From: Begonia masoniana
Lineage: Eukaryota; Streptophyta; Magnoliopsida; Cucurbitales; Begoniaceae
Direction of reading: 5' to 3'
Length of the DNA: 64,000 nucleotides
NCBI GenBank assembly: GCA_022432975.1
Contig: CM039510.1
Location: forward strand, 35,203,677-35,267,676
In this document: one piece after another, positions 1 through 10,265 of the stretch
Layout of the letters: each line of letters begins with the position of its first letter
Numbering within the stretch: position 1 is the stretch's first letter
The notes under the pieces: model-generated
Told to the model about the DNA's origin: nothing
Database searches by the model: none
What the model saw: the letters and a program-made list of their open reading frames with translations, nothing else
Position numbers and translations under genes: made by a program

Positions 1-2808
1 AATGCATGTGTAATTAAAGATGTTTCAAATAGTAAGATTCTGTTTAAAGGTTATAGGAAAGAGAATGTTTATATTATTGATTTAGATAACTTTGAACATA
101 TTGATGAAAAATGTTTTGCTGTGAATTCCCCTAGTGAAAGTTGGACTTGGCATAGAAGATTAGGGCATGTAGGAATGGATGCTTTAGCTAAGATTTCTAA
201 GAAAAATCTAGTTATAGGCCTTCCTAAGATATCCTTTGAAAATGATAAAGTTTGCGATGCTTGTCAAATGGGCAAACAAATTAAAAGCTTTTTTTTATCA
301 AAGAATGTAGTTTCAACTTCCAAACTTCTTCAATTGCTCCACATGGACCTTTTCGGTCCATCAAACGTGGCTAGTCTAGGAGGAAAGCTCTATGCTTTTG
401 TTATAGTAGATAACTTTTCTAGGTTCACATGGGTGTTCTTCCTAAGGTCTAAGGATGAAACATTTACACCTTCTCTAGTTTTAGGAAGAGAGTTCAAAAT
501 GAAAAAGAGCTCACCATTGTTGCTATTCGTAGTGATCATGGTGTAGAATTTAAGAATGAAAAATTTAAACTCTTGTGTCTCAAATATGGAATTGAGCACA
601 ATTTCTCATCTCCTAGAACCCCTCAACAAAATGGAGTTGTTGAGAGGAAAATATGTATCTTCAAGAACTTGCTCGGACCATGTTCAACGAGAATTCACTT
701 CCAAAATATTTTTGGGCTAAAGCTGTTTCCACAGCATGCTATGTTCTAAATCGAGTCTCCATAAGACCTATTCTAAAGAAAACCTCTTATGAGCTTTGGA
801 ATGGAAAAATCCCTTATGTCAAGTACTTTCGAGCTTTTGGATGTAAGTGTTTCATTCTAACACCAAGGATAACTTGGAAAAAATCGATTCTAAATCTGAC
901 ATTTGAATTTTTTTGGCTATTCTCTATCCAGTAAGGCATATAGAGTTTTTAACAAGAGAACTCTAGTTGTCGAAGAATCTGTTAATGTCAATTTTGATGA
1001 GAATCTCCATTCCACAATCAATGTGGAAGAAGATGACAATTTGAAAAAGCAAATGGATTTTCTATCTTTAGAAAAACCTAATGAAAACATTCAAGGAGAA
1101 ACCACCTTAGAACCATCAGCCAATCCATTAGAAAGTACTCCTATCCAAGATGCATATAATGATCTCTCTAAGGATTGGAGATATGTCAAGAGTCATCCGG
1201 TAGATGGCATTCTAGGTAATCCTACCTTAGGAGTCAAAACTAGAGCTTCTCTCAGAAATCTATATGCTAATGTAGCATTCATCTCTCAAATAGAACCTAA
1301 GAAATTTGAGGAAGCCGAGCTAGATGAAAATTGGATTGTGGCCATGCAAGAAGAGCTGAATCAATTCGAGAAGAACAATGTATGGGAACTTGTTCCAAGG
1401 CCTAAACATCATTCAATAATAGGAACCAAATGAGTATTTAAGAATAAGATGGATGAAAATGGTATTGTTGTTAGAAACAAAGATAGGTTAGTTGCCAAAG
1501 GTTACAACCAAAAAGAAGGAATAGATTTTGAGGAAATCTTTGCCCCCGTGGCTCATTTAGAGTTAATTACAATGCTCCTAGCTTATGCATACTACAAAAA
1601 CTTCACACTCTTCCAAATGGACGTGAAGAGTGCATTTCTAAATGGATATTAATGGAAGAAATTTTTGTGGAGCAACCCTTAGGTTTTGAAGTCTATGACA
1701 AACTCGAATATGTGTACAAACTTAAGAAGGCACTGTATGGTATTAAGCAAGCTCCTAGAGCTTTGTATGATAGGTTGAAGAATTTCCTTGAGGAAAGGAA
1801 GTTCAAAAAGGGTAAAATCGATTCAACTCTATTCACCATGCAAAAGGACAAAGACATACTCATTGTGCATATCTATATCGATGATATTATTTTCGTCTCA
1901 ACAAATGTCATTGTGTGATGAATTCTCCTCCCTAATGCAAAGTGATTTTGAGAAGAGTATGATGGGGGAGTTAAAATTTTTCCTAGTTTTCAGATTAGTC
2001 AAACTCCAAATGGTATTTTCTTTTGTCAAGAAAAATATATCAAAGATCTCCTAAAAAGATTTGGATTGAATTCTTCTAAGTCAGCTAGGACCAATGAGCA
2101 CCACTACAAAATTGGACAAAGATGAGAATGACATAAATGTAGACATCCAGAAATATAGAGGAATGATTGGTTCACTTCTCTACTTAACCGCTAGTAGGCC
2201 AGACATCTTGTTTAGTGTGTGCTTATGTGTTAGGTTTCAAGCTTCTCCTAAGGAGTCACACTTGAATACTGTCAAAAGGATTTTCAAATACCTGAGTGGG
2301 ACATATGATTTAGGTTTGTGGTATTCGAAGGGAACCTCATTTGATTTAATAGGTTATTCAGACTCAGACTATGTAGGAAATCTTGTTGATAGAAAAAACA
2401 CTAGTGGGAAATGTCAGCTTCTAGGAGAATCACTCGTATCTTGATACTCTAAGAAGCAGAATTTTGTAGCACTTTCAACTGCCGAAAGTGAATATATTAC
2501 TGCCGGTAGTTGTTGTGCTCAAATGCTTTGGATGAAGCAAACTCTAGAGGATTATAATCTCTCCTATGAGAATTCTGATCATATGTGATAATACAAGTGC
2601 TATCAACATTTCAAAAAATCCTATCCAATACTCAAGGACTAAGCACATCGAGGTCAGATATCATTTCATTAGGGATCATGTTCAAAAAGGTGATATCACC
2701 TTAAAATTTGTCAATTCTTTCAACCAATTAGTAGACATCTTTACAAAACCCTTAGATGAAAAGTCATTCAATGATATTCAGATTCGCTTAGGTATTATTA
2801 TGAGTTAA
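1..2808 (+). pseudogene. Copia pol (integrase, reverse transcriptase, RNase H), multiply frameshifted
   Basis: The frame is open from base 1, so the gene begins upstream of the window. The GAG-pre-integrase zinc-binding region shows WHRRLGHV and CDACQMGKQ (bases about 150-290). The integrase core follows, with HMDLFGP and later SPRTPQQNGVVERK. Reverse transcriptase begins around 1320 and shows [10 protein letters not shown] and the catalytic YIDD (about 1875). RNase H contains SDSDYVG, ALSTAESEY and the terminal KHIEVRYHFIRDHV. Breaks seen: frameshifts near 450-540, 640 and 900, a stop at 1431-1433 (TGA), a TAA at 1650, frameshifts near 1910-2090, a TGA at 2443, and a further break at about 2580. 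The protein would act in reverse transcription and integration inside virus-like particles; this copy cannot make it. Confidence 0.9.
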
Positions 2809-3113
2809 AAATCTTAAATGGTCGATATCATGTGTTCATAAAAACTTATATCTCTCTGGAATGAATGGTTGAAAAATTGAGATATTCTGAAGTTTATCGA
2901 CCGCGTCAATATATGAATCGGATGATGTAGGGAACAGTCGATGTACGAATCGGACGAAGTCTGTTCTTAACTTCCTTAAATTTGCATTCGGATTACAGAA
3001 ACCCTACTTATCTTCCAGAGCACGAAAATCCTTCAAAAACCTCTCATCTTCTCTTGTCTCTCTGATGATTATCTCACTCATCTCCAACCACCTCTCTTAT
3101 CTCTGCTCCATGA
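2809..3113 (+). other. Spacer between Sirevirus pol and the envelope-position ORF
   Basis: This 305-bp stretch has no ORF of note. It contains a loosely repeated motif (GAATCGGA, near 2914 and 2955) and ends in a CT-rich leader just before the ATG at 3114, which would suit a 5' leader of a subgenomic or spliced message. I see no clear splice acceptor that I would commit to. Confidence 0.4.
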
Positions 3114-3742
3114 ATGGCATCCTCCTCCAACGTCGGATTAACCTTTTTCAGGAAGAAGCAGAAGAGTGCAAAACAAATGGAGTCTCCACCTATAGTGCAA
3201 CCTCCTTCTCTTCAATGGCCCTCTCCGCAGTTCCTCAATGAGGCTGCATTTAATAGGTACTATAAAGATTTTAAAGAGAAGCTTGCTATTAAAAGTAGAG
3301 GTGTTGTATTTAAGGACCTTTCTAGTTTACATCTGGAGCAGTCTTTCCGAGAAATGGGGTTATTAGGACTATTTCAACTTGGTACATCCTACTGTGAAAC
3401 TCCAATTAAAATGTTTTATGCTAATCTATATCACTCTGCTACACCTCTTGTCATTCGCAGCTATGTGTATGAAAGGCACATAGAGCTGACTTCAAAAAAA
3501 ACTCATGAAATACTCAATTGTGAGTTCCTCAATGATATGCCTAGATATTTTGAGATTTCTAAGGATTCTCCATTTGTTGGAACACAAGAGGGACTGGATT
3601 TAGCCAAAGAGATTTCCAAAGATCCACACAATACTTTGTTAAGGCTCAAGAGCAAGGACTTGAATATTAGAGCCAGAGTCTTCCATCAAATAAGCAATTA
3701 CAACATTCTTCCCATAGATGGCCATAGAGACCATGTTAGTGG

Positions 3743-4132
3743 TGTAACGACCCCTCATCCCAGCAAGATATTGTCCGCTCCGGGGATTGGGCCGCAGCCC
3801 AATATCCTCCCCTCACGGCTTTGTTTGGCGAGAGCACTTCCCGGAAGGTCACCCAACCTGAAATTACTCTCGCCGAAGCCCTCTTAACTTCGGAGTTCTT
3901 ATGGGATCCGTCGCCAATTGTGCTCCAAAACGCGTCTTACTATCTTGGGAGGGATCTCTTACATATGTTTCATTTCCACATACTTCCTCAAGCGCTATGG
4001 GATTGTGACGACCCCCTCTTTACGACCTGTCACCTTCCGGCTCGCCCGCGCGGACGTACCGCCATCCGGGTTCCGGTTCGTGCAGCCATCGTACCAGTAC
4101 AGATTCAGGACTTACAGATTCGGGTCATCACA
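3743..4132 (-). repeat. Cassandra 3' LTR (390 bp)
   Basis: This is the left-hand LTR on the + strand, hence the 3' LTR of the minus-strand element. The same 390 bp recur 461 bp downstream. It contains a 5S rRNA-like segment in the sense direction of the element. Confidence 0.9.
3831..3926 (-). other. 5S rRNA-like segment inside the Cassandra 3' LTR
   Basis: On the minus strand the segment reads GGATCCCATAAGAACTCCGA, then AAGTTAAGAGGGCTTCGGCG and, further on, GGTTGGGTGACCTTCCGGGA. This matches plant 5S rRNA through the A-box/intermediate element and the C-box of the internal RNA polymerase III promoter. It is not a normal 5S gene: the outer parts are missing or changed. In the Cassandra family this segment is thought to supply or recall a Pol III promoter. 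Confidence 0.85.
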
Positions 4133-4203
4133 ATCACCCCCCCTTGGGGGCCCAACGTCCTCGTTGGCCACAATTCCGGTTGGGTACAGGCTCTGATACC
4201 ATT

Positions 4204-4593
4204 TGTAACGACCCCTCATCCCAGCAAGATATTGTCCGCTCCGGGGATTGGGCCGCAGCCCAATATCCTCCCCTCACGGCTTTGTTTGGCGAGAGCACTT
4301 CCCGGAAGGTCACCCAACCTGAAATTACTCTCGCCGAAGCCCTCTTAACTTCGGAGTTCTTATGGGATCCGTCGCCAATTGTGCTCCAAAACGCGTCTTA
4401 CTATCTTGGGAGGGATCTCTTACATATGTTTCATTTCCACATACTTCCTCAAGCGCTATGGGATTGTGACGACCCCCTCTTTACGACCTGTCACCTTCCG
4501 GCTCGCCCGCGCGGACGTACCGCCATCCGGGTTCCGGTTCGTGCAGCCATCGTACCAGTACAGATTCAGGACTTACAGATTCGGGTCATCACA
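4204..4593 (-). repeat. Cassandra 5' LTR (390 bp)
   Basis: This is the right-hand copy of the 390-bp repeat and, in element orientation, the 5' LTR next to the primer site at about 4189-4203. It ends at A4593 and is followed directly by the AGTGG target duplication. Confidence 0.9.
4292..4387 (-). other. 5S rRNA-like segment inside the Cassandra 5' LTR
   Basis: This is the same 5S-like stretch as in the other LTR, offset by 461 bp. Being in the 5' LTR, it is the copy that could drive transcription of the element if the Pol III box pair still works. Confidence 0.85.
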
Positions 4594-6249
4594 AGTGGTA
4601 TGGATCTTTTCTTTCTGTATAGGTTCTTCAGGAAAGAACCATTTCACATTGGGAGCATAATTCTGAAGCGGATGCTCCAGGTTGTCAAAACAGCCTCCAA
4701 ATCTCATCCATATAATCTTCTCTTAATGAAGATCTTCCTTAGATTCGGTGTTCAATTTTTGACTGAAGACGAGCCAATTTTGTTGAAGAACACTGTTCTC
4801 TTTTCTGCTTCAACCTTGCTGGGAATGGACATTACAAGAAATAAGCACGGTGTTTTGTGTGAAAAAGAAACCCGGGGAGGTGCTTCAAGCAACCATGTCT
4901 CTCAGGCTATCCCTGAAAGTCAAAAGAGGCGACAAGTGTTTTTGGATGAAGAAGAAAAGGCTGATGCTCAAGAAGAGTATTATATTCCTTCCTTTGATCC
5001 TCCTCAGTTTCCAGGGTCTCTCATTTCAGCTCCTCCAACCTGCTCCGACTTTCTCCCATCAGCTGCTGAGGGCTTTAATGATCAAAATTTTCTGCTTGAT
5101 CCTCCGGAAGTTCAAGCAGCTGCTCTTCCACATCCCTCTAGTCTAATTCCTGCTCCTTCGCCAACAGAGGCTCCTCAATTGTCAGCTCCTGTTCCTCCTC
5201 AATCTCAAGGTCGTCCCACTCTTTCTGTGAGGACATCTATTTCTGAGGAACAATATCATGAGATTCGGGCGAGTATTGAAAGTCTTGGCACAGGCATTGA
5301 ATCTTTTCAGTCCATGTATCTCTCCCGACAAGATCAGTTTCAAGCTTTTGTTCTATCACAACTAGAACACCTTGAAGTCTCCTACCTCTCTCAGCTTCGT
5401 CAACTCGAAGCCTCCACCCTCTCTCGGAATGATCATCTTGCAGCTGCTATTCAAGGACTTCCCAATCGTATTGATCAAGCGAAAACAGATCAAAGTAAAG
5501 CAATTGATGATGTCATCTCTTCCATTAGATTCAATACCAGTCATTTAGCAGATCAATTGCGACGAGAGTTTGAACGCATTATCACTCACATTGGCTATCT
5601 TAACTCATCTTTGGCTAAGAGTGATAGTGAGCCCTCTCATCTGGATGCGGGCCTAGACGAAGGTGGAGAGAATCCTGAGGGAGTTCATCCAGCCACTCCC
5701 GCTGTTTCTTTGGATGATGTGCCTTCGGGTGCTGTAGGGGATGTTGTAGCTCAGGATGCTGTTGGGGATGTTGTTTGTGAGGACGAGCCAGTAATTAATC
5801 CAGCTAATGTTACTGATGATGTTGCTGGTCCTAGTGACCTTGTCATGGCTGAACCGGTTGAGGAGGGAGAGCCCTTTGATGGTACACCAATAGCTGAAGT
5901 AGGAGATGTATGGGATGCCAATGCTGGAGAAGGAATTCCTCCTGTTTCTCCTATTGCTATTGTTCCAGATGAGGTTGAAGATGAGCCTATGTTCAGATGT
6001 GCGAGGGATTTCTATGCTCGCAGGTTCTAGGGATTTCTTTGCTGTTTCTTTCGTTGTGTAATTCTATCCTCCATTCTCTGTATCGATTCGTCGGTTTAGG
6101 AACTTAAGACTCTCTTAGGATACTCATTTATTGATCATTCTTTATCATTATTTATCTTTGAATTTTTCTCATTATTTATCACACTTGTGTTGTGTTGATT
6201 GACATTCTCGTCTCTCACACTGCTTGCTAAAAACTTTTTTGATAATGTC

Positions 6250-6373
6250 AAAGGGGGAGAAAAGTATTTGATATTAATGCATAGAGTATATGGGAGTTTA
6301 TACATTGTCAGAATAGCATGGGGGAGTATATGATTATTCATTTTATGTTTGTTATCATCAAAAAAGGAGAAAT
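6250..6373 (+). promoter_or_regulatory. Multiple polypurine tracts before the Sirevirus 3' LTR
   Basis: Three G-rich purine runs occur in 124 bp: AAAGGGGGAGAAAAG (6250), CATGGGGGAGTAT (6318) and AAAAAAGGAGAAAT directly against the LTR start at 6374. Tracts of this type prime plus-strand DNA synthesis, and their multiplication is characteristic of Sireviruses. Only the last abuts the LTR and is the expected primer. Confidence 0.75.
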
Positions 6374-6662
6374 TGTTAACTTAAAATGTGTTTAAGTCTA
6401 ACTATATTTTTTATGATAGTGATTAATGTGAAATATATAACCATAAAATGATATTAAGAAATGAATGTTATTAATAGTTGCAGTTAATTGGGAATGCCTT
6501 TTTAAAAAGAATATTATGTTTCCTAATGCTTTTGATTAAGTATTGGTAGTCAAGACTGGAGTATGCATAATGCAAACCAGACGTTTAAGTCATTTGCCAA
6601 AATGAACATCGACCGATGGCAGAACCAGTTGATTATCGACCGAAGTCATCCGTGGAAATTAC

Positions 6663-6854
6663 ATCGATCAGACTCTGAAGTCTACCGAAATCAATAACGA
6701 CCAAAACCAAGTCGACTAGATTCTGAAGCCTACCGAACTCAATACCGAACAAAGTCAAGTCGACCAGATTCTAAAGTCTACCGAACTCAATACTGAACAA
6801 AGTCAAGTGGACCAGATTCTGACATCTACCGAAATCATTGTCGACCAAAACCAA
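6663..6854 (+). repeat. Four 48-bp tandem repeats in the Sirevirus LTR
   Basis: Four degenerate copies begin at 6663, 6711, 6759 and 6807. Each holds GATCAGACTCTGAAG-like and TCTACCGAA(C/A)TCAAT cores. They lie upstream of the TATA box, in the likely enhancer part of the LTR. Confidence 0.8.
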
Positions 6855-6913
6855 TAAAGAAGTCGATCGAATAACGAAGTCGACCGAACAAAGATTTCAT
6901 CTACTAGGATAAC

Positions 6914-7802
6914 TGAACTAGTCAAAGGAGCAACAAAGGACAATTAAGAAGCAATAGGGAGCCAAGATCCATTGATGAACATAGGAGGACCAATGTCGAG
7001 ATCAAGATCAAAGAAAATAAACAAAAGACTACAAATTTTAATCAAAGACGTCCAAGAAAAGGAATCATCACAAGATGTGCAACGAGCCATAATATTACTA
7101 AGTGTTGATGAAGAAGCAAAGATTGGAAAAGAATCCCAGAACGAAGCCCAATACATAAGAGATGTCTTAAAAATAAAGACTTCCCACATGGTCACCCAAT
7201 ATGGCACTACTTTAGCCCAAGAGTTTTTAACTTCAAAGTTCTTACAAGTGCCACACCAATGGGCTAGGCCCACAAGTTGAATTAAACTTGGGATTCACGG
7301 TACTTAAACCTAATTTCCACGGCCACCATCCATTTGCACCACTTTCTAAATCACAATTTTCCTTTTTCTTATTTTTAGAAACTTTTCTATTGTCTAATTA
7401 GGATATTTTGATTATTTCTAATTATGTTATTATCTTATTAGATTTATCTCTTTGCCTATTTAAGGGAGACTTGTAATAGATTTTAGGGACTTTTGAATGA
7501 ATTGATTTTAATGAAGCTTTTACTTTGAGGTGAGATCCTTATAATTCTCTTCTTAAGTTATTGGATTAGAACTTGATTTTCTTCAAGTGTATTCTTGAAA
7601 AGATTAAACTTGATAGCTTAGGTTCAACCAACGAGTTTGGTTCGGGTCTAACTACTTTTCTGATAACTTCGGTTCCATCGCTAACTTTCGATTAGGGTCA
7701 AATTCCTTCTTCTTATTCTTTCGAATCAATAAAGACATTATTCCCTTTGAATTTTGCATTGCGTGTTGGGTCTAAGATCTCTAATATCTTAGGTTCGCAT
7801 CA
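6914..7802 (+). mobile_element. 889-bp solo LTR of a Ty3-type element inside the Sirevirus LTR
   Basis: The segment starts TGAACTAGTC and ends TTCGCATCA and is flanked by the 5-bp duplication ATAAC (6909-6913 and 7803-7807). Its ends are therefore TG...CA with a proper target duplication, which marks a solo LTR left by recombination. It contains an ORF at its start that resembles the C-terminus of a chromovirus polyprotein, and a promoter-like CTATTTAAGG near 7458. A coding end that runs into the 3' LTR is known from CRM-type chromoviruses, so the ORF inside the LTR is not an obstacle. Confidence 0.72.
6972..7280 (+). pseudogene. C-terminal tail of a Ty3 polyprotein encoded within the solo LTR
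   Basis: The reading frame gives GGPMSRSRSKKINKRLQILI followed by a charged, poorly structured tail ending at TGA 7280. The GP(M/I)(S/T)RSR(S/A)K pattern is common at the end of plant Ty3 integrase polyproteins. It has no start context of its own; the ATG at 6972 is simply internal to a longer lost frame. I regard it as non-functional. The assignment is by pattern recognition only. Confidence 0.5.
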
Positions 7803-7956
7803 ATAACATCATCCGAATCAAGAAGACTTCCACCGCGAGTAATATCGACTGCAGTTCACAACGGCTAGTTTTCTTCGCACGGATTCTTCTCTACGGTCAT
7901 ATTTTTAGTACGGAAACAAGGAGTCGTCCAAATGAGAAGCAATTTATGGACACCAA

Positions 7957-7963
7957 TATAAAA
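7957..7963 (+). promoter_or_regulatory. TATA box of the Sirevirus LTR
   Basis: TATAAAA lies in a suitable place about 500 bp before the LTR end, followed by a purine-rich start region. Confidence 0.5.
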
Positions 7964-8454
7964 GGAAGAAAAGGAGCTCGAGAGAAGAACTTTTGCCAAT
8001 TTGATCAATTTTCTTTCAACTCTCACGAGCTCACACGACAATCTTTGTTTACACCTCTGTACTTCTAAACTTGAGATTTTGACTTTTGAGAGTGTAGTTT
8101 TTGTGCTCTACTATTTTCAACTTGTAAAAACTTGAAGGCAGTGGATTGACGCCCATGAAGTTCAATCTAAAGTTGTAAGGCAGTAGATCGACGCCCGTGA
8201 AGTTCGATTAAGAAATTTCGTTGAGGAGAAGATAAGGATCTTCAAGGGGGAAACCTTGAAGCGTGGACGTAGACAAGGTTGGCCGAACCACGTAAAAATA
8301 TCGATGTCAATCTCTTTCTCTTACTCTTACTTTTATGTGTTTGCTAGTAATTGCACACAAAGAGAAAAGATAATATAAACTTAATTTACATTATTAAAAA
8401 GGATTAGATAAAGAAATTTCTAATTCACCCCCCCTAGACAATCACGATCCTACA

Positions 8455-10139
8455 TAGGTGGCTGCCTTTTTTGTGGTTTTTTGCGTGTGAGAGAAAGAGA
8501 GAGACAAAGAGAGAACCAGAGAGGGAGAAGAGAAACAAAGAAGGAGAACCGCGGGGAAAAGAAAGAGAAATGGAGGAGAAAAGGTGAGGTTCGTCGATCC
8601 GTCTTTTAGGAAAAGTTGTTCAGCTCAGTGAGAGGAACGTTTTGGTGGAAAATCGATAAATTCGGTGGAGCTTTGTGGAAAAAGTGCAAGAACCGACATA
8701 CGGTAAATACCTCTAATGATTAAAATAATTAGTTTGTGCTTTAACGCATTACTAGGTAGAAATAGATTATAATACTATCTTGGATATGGATATGATAGAT
8801 TTGGTTGAAATTGGATGTTGAAGTGAGGAACTAATGTTGTTTTTTAATTCAAATTAATATGAATTGTGAAAAATTGGTTTAAATCCAATTTTTATTGAAT
8901 TGTTTAATTTCGGTTTTGTGAAATAATTGAATTGTATGTTTCTGATTTTAAAAAAATATTGAAACGAAAAATTTCAAAAACGACAATTTTCATTAAATTG
9001 AGCATATTGATTTCAATTATCAATTGCATGGGTGAGTTGAGTTACATTATTTTAAACATGCATATCATTAATTTATAATTGTTTTAAACCATGCATTCAG
9101 GAAGGAGGGAGTAGGAAAGTCGTGGTAACATAAGAACCTATTGGGCTGGACTCGTTTCTTTGTGTCTGATAAATATGACTATGAAAATGATTAGGATATT
9201 AACTATGTGTCCTCCTTGGGTTGAAAATCCCTAAATCTCGCGGAAAAGCAATGTGTAGGGTCCTATAGCCTTACCAGTAAAAGCCCAGAAACGTGTAGGT
9301 GTGCGATGGTCATATGAGTCAGTTTAGAGTGGATTACATTTTTTTACATTTCAATTTGAATGTTAAAAATGACATTGGATGTTTTGAGAAAAATGATTTT
9401 AAATCGTGCATATTTACAATAATGCATTTGATTTATCTATTTGTGGAGAATGATTTTAAACCGTGTATTTAAGTAATGCAGATTTTCTTTGAAATTACAT
9501 TATATTGATTTAATCATTGAAATGAGTTTTAAACCGTGGTTGATGGATTTTACATGGTTCGAATTACGAACCTGCATGCATTTTTATATAAATGACATGA
9601 ATTTCAAATCAAAACATAATTGATTTAAGTTGATTTCAAAATAATCAATGATCAAGTGAAGGATAGCGTTTGGGCCTGGAAAGTGTGGATAGAGTCTGAG
9701 CTAGTTATTCTAGTAGTTAGACTTATTTGTTGGGCCAATGACTCATTATGTGAAACATCTCTATTTTGCAGATATCGAGGACATTCACCAAGATGGAAAA
9801 ATCCAAGGCAAGGTAAAGTGTGCAAGGAAGCATAGGTGAAAGATCATGGTTGATGATCTTTGGGATTGTGGAAAGTCACATGTCGTGACTTATGATTATT
9901 TATTTCTTTTACGCTTCTGTTTGAGTACTACGAGGTTGATGTAAACATTTTAATATATGAAATGTATTTTGTTAGAGTTTTGACGGATCCTAATTTAGGA
10001 TGCTAAGTAGGAAATGTATGGTGTATGTCGTTTGGAAGTTCTCACTTAGAGAATATATGTTTTGTTGTAGGTTGCTTCAGGAAGCTTCCCACCTCGGGAA
10101 TCCGTTCCACCCGACGAGGCCCCAGGTCGGGTCCTGACA
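8455..10139 (+). repeat. 3' part of a large Ty3-type LTR, cut off on its left by the Sirevirus
   Basis: The stretch has no protein-coding content. It ends in CAGGTCGGGTCCTGACA, a typical Ty3 LTR end. It shows a purine-rich leader (8490-8600), a donor-like site GTAAATACC near 8702, an acceptor CTATTTTGCAG ending at 9771, a 41-nt exon-like piece, a donor GTAAAG at 9813 and an acceptor TTGTTGTAG ending at 10070. The same layout is seen in several other LTRs of this window. The left part of the LTR is not in the window. No primer site or second LTR follows, so it may be a solo LTR. Confidence 0.5.
9813..10070 (+). other. Predicted second leader intron of the 8455-10139 LTR
   Basis: The donor CAAG|GTAAAG is at 9813 and the acceptor TTGTTGTAG ends at 10070. 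The exon-like stretch before it, 9772-9812, is 41 nt. The GGCC-TACA motif found after the donor in other families is not visible here, so this one is less sure. Confidence 0.35.
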
Positions 10140-10265
10140 TATAAACTATGAACACTAAGAAAGCCACTTGGATTTTTGTTCTCTCCGAGTAATTATAGCA
10201 ATAAAAAATATTTTTCACTTTTTTTACCCAATCAAAGAACTCAACTCCATTACTAGGACATTTAA

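Larger units (their letters stand above)
3743..4593 (-). mobile_element. Complete Cassandra TRIM retrotransposon with 5S rRNA-like LTRs
   Basis: Two direct repeats of 390 bp (3743-4132 and 4204-4593) flank a 71-bp internal region. Each begins TGTAACGACC and ends CATCACA on the + strand. The 5-bp target duplication AGTGG lies at 3738-3742 and 4594-4598. Read on the minus strand the internal region starts with AAATGGTATCAGAGCC, the tRNA-Met primer site, directly after the right-hand LTR, and ends in a G-rich tract before the left-hand LTR, so the element points to the minus strand. The two LTRs look identical by eye, including their shared 104-residue translated stretch, so insertion was recent. 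It carries no protein and must use enzymes of other elements. Confidence 0.93.
3114..6030 (+). pseudogene. Envelope-position ORF of the Sirevirus, split by a Cassandra TRIM
   Basis: The ORF starts with ATG at 3114 (MASSSNVGLTF) and reads to the TRIM insertion at 3743, then resumes after it and reads to the TAG at 6030. The insertion plus its 5-bp target duplication is 856 bp, so the frame changes from one side to the other. The N-terminal half, about 200 residues, contains FLNEAAFNRYYKDF and FYANL and looks like the family named in Pfam as putative plant transposon protein (PF20167, from memory). The C-terminal half is rich in Pro, Ser and Gln, has a helical stretch (about 5240-5620) with heptad-like Leu and Ile spacing, and an acidic tail. 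I see no convincing signal peptide or membrane helix, so the label envelope-like reflects position only. Function is unknown. Confidence 0.75.
1..8454 (+). mobile_element. Ty1/Copia Sirevirus retrotransposon, 3' part (5' end lies outside the window)
   Basis: Reading left to right the element shows GAG-pre-integrase, integrase core, Copia-type reverse transcriptase and RNase H, then an extra ORF in the envelope position, repeated polypurine tracts, and a 3' LTR that runs from TGTTAAC to CCTACA. An extra ORF after pol together with several AAAGGGGGAGA-like tracts before the 3' LTR is the hallmark of Sireviruses. The coding parts carry several frameshifts and stops, so the copy is dead. It has been hit twice by younger elements: a Cassandra TRIM in the extra ORF and a solo LTR in the 3' LTR. 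The lineage assignment rests on structure and motif recognition, not on a database search. Confidence 0.85.
6374..8454 (+). repeat. Sirevirus 3' LTR, enlarged by a solo LTR insertion
   Basis: The LTR starts TGTTAAC straight after the polypurine tract and ends CCCCCCCTAG...CCTACA, a Sirevirus-like end. Without the 889-bp insertion and its 5-bp duplication it is about 1187 bp. It contains four 48-bp tandem repeats near its start, a TATA box at 7957, and a twofold direct repeat (about 8138 and 8180, core GACGCCC) downstream of it. The partner 5' LTR is outside the window, so the ends are inferred from the tract and the TG...CA termini only. Confidence 0.75.

Noticed and set aside
3831..3926. A functional 5S rRNA gene
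   Set aside because: Only the inner part matches, it lies inside an LTR, and the same segment recurs in the partner LTR. It is part of Cassandra.
4144..4600. N-terminal part of the 628-codon open frame starting at 4144
   Set aside because: Its first about 150 codons are the antisense of the Cassandra TRIM that happens to stay open. The real ORF start is at 3114.
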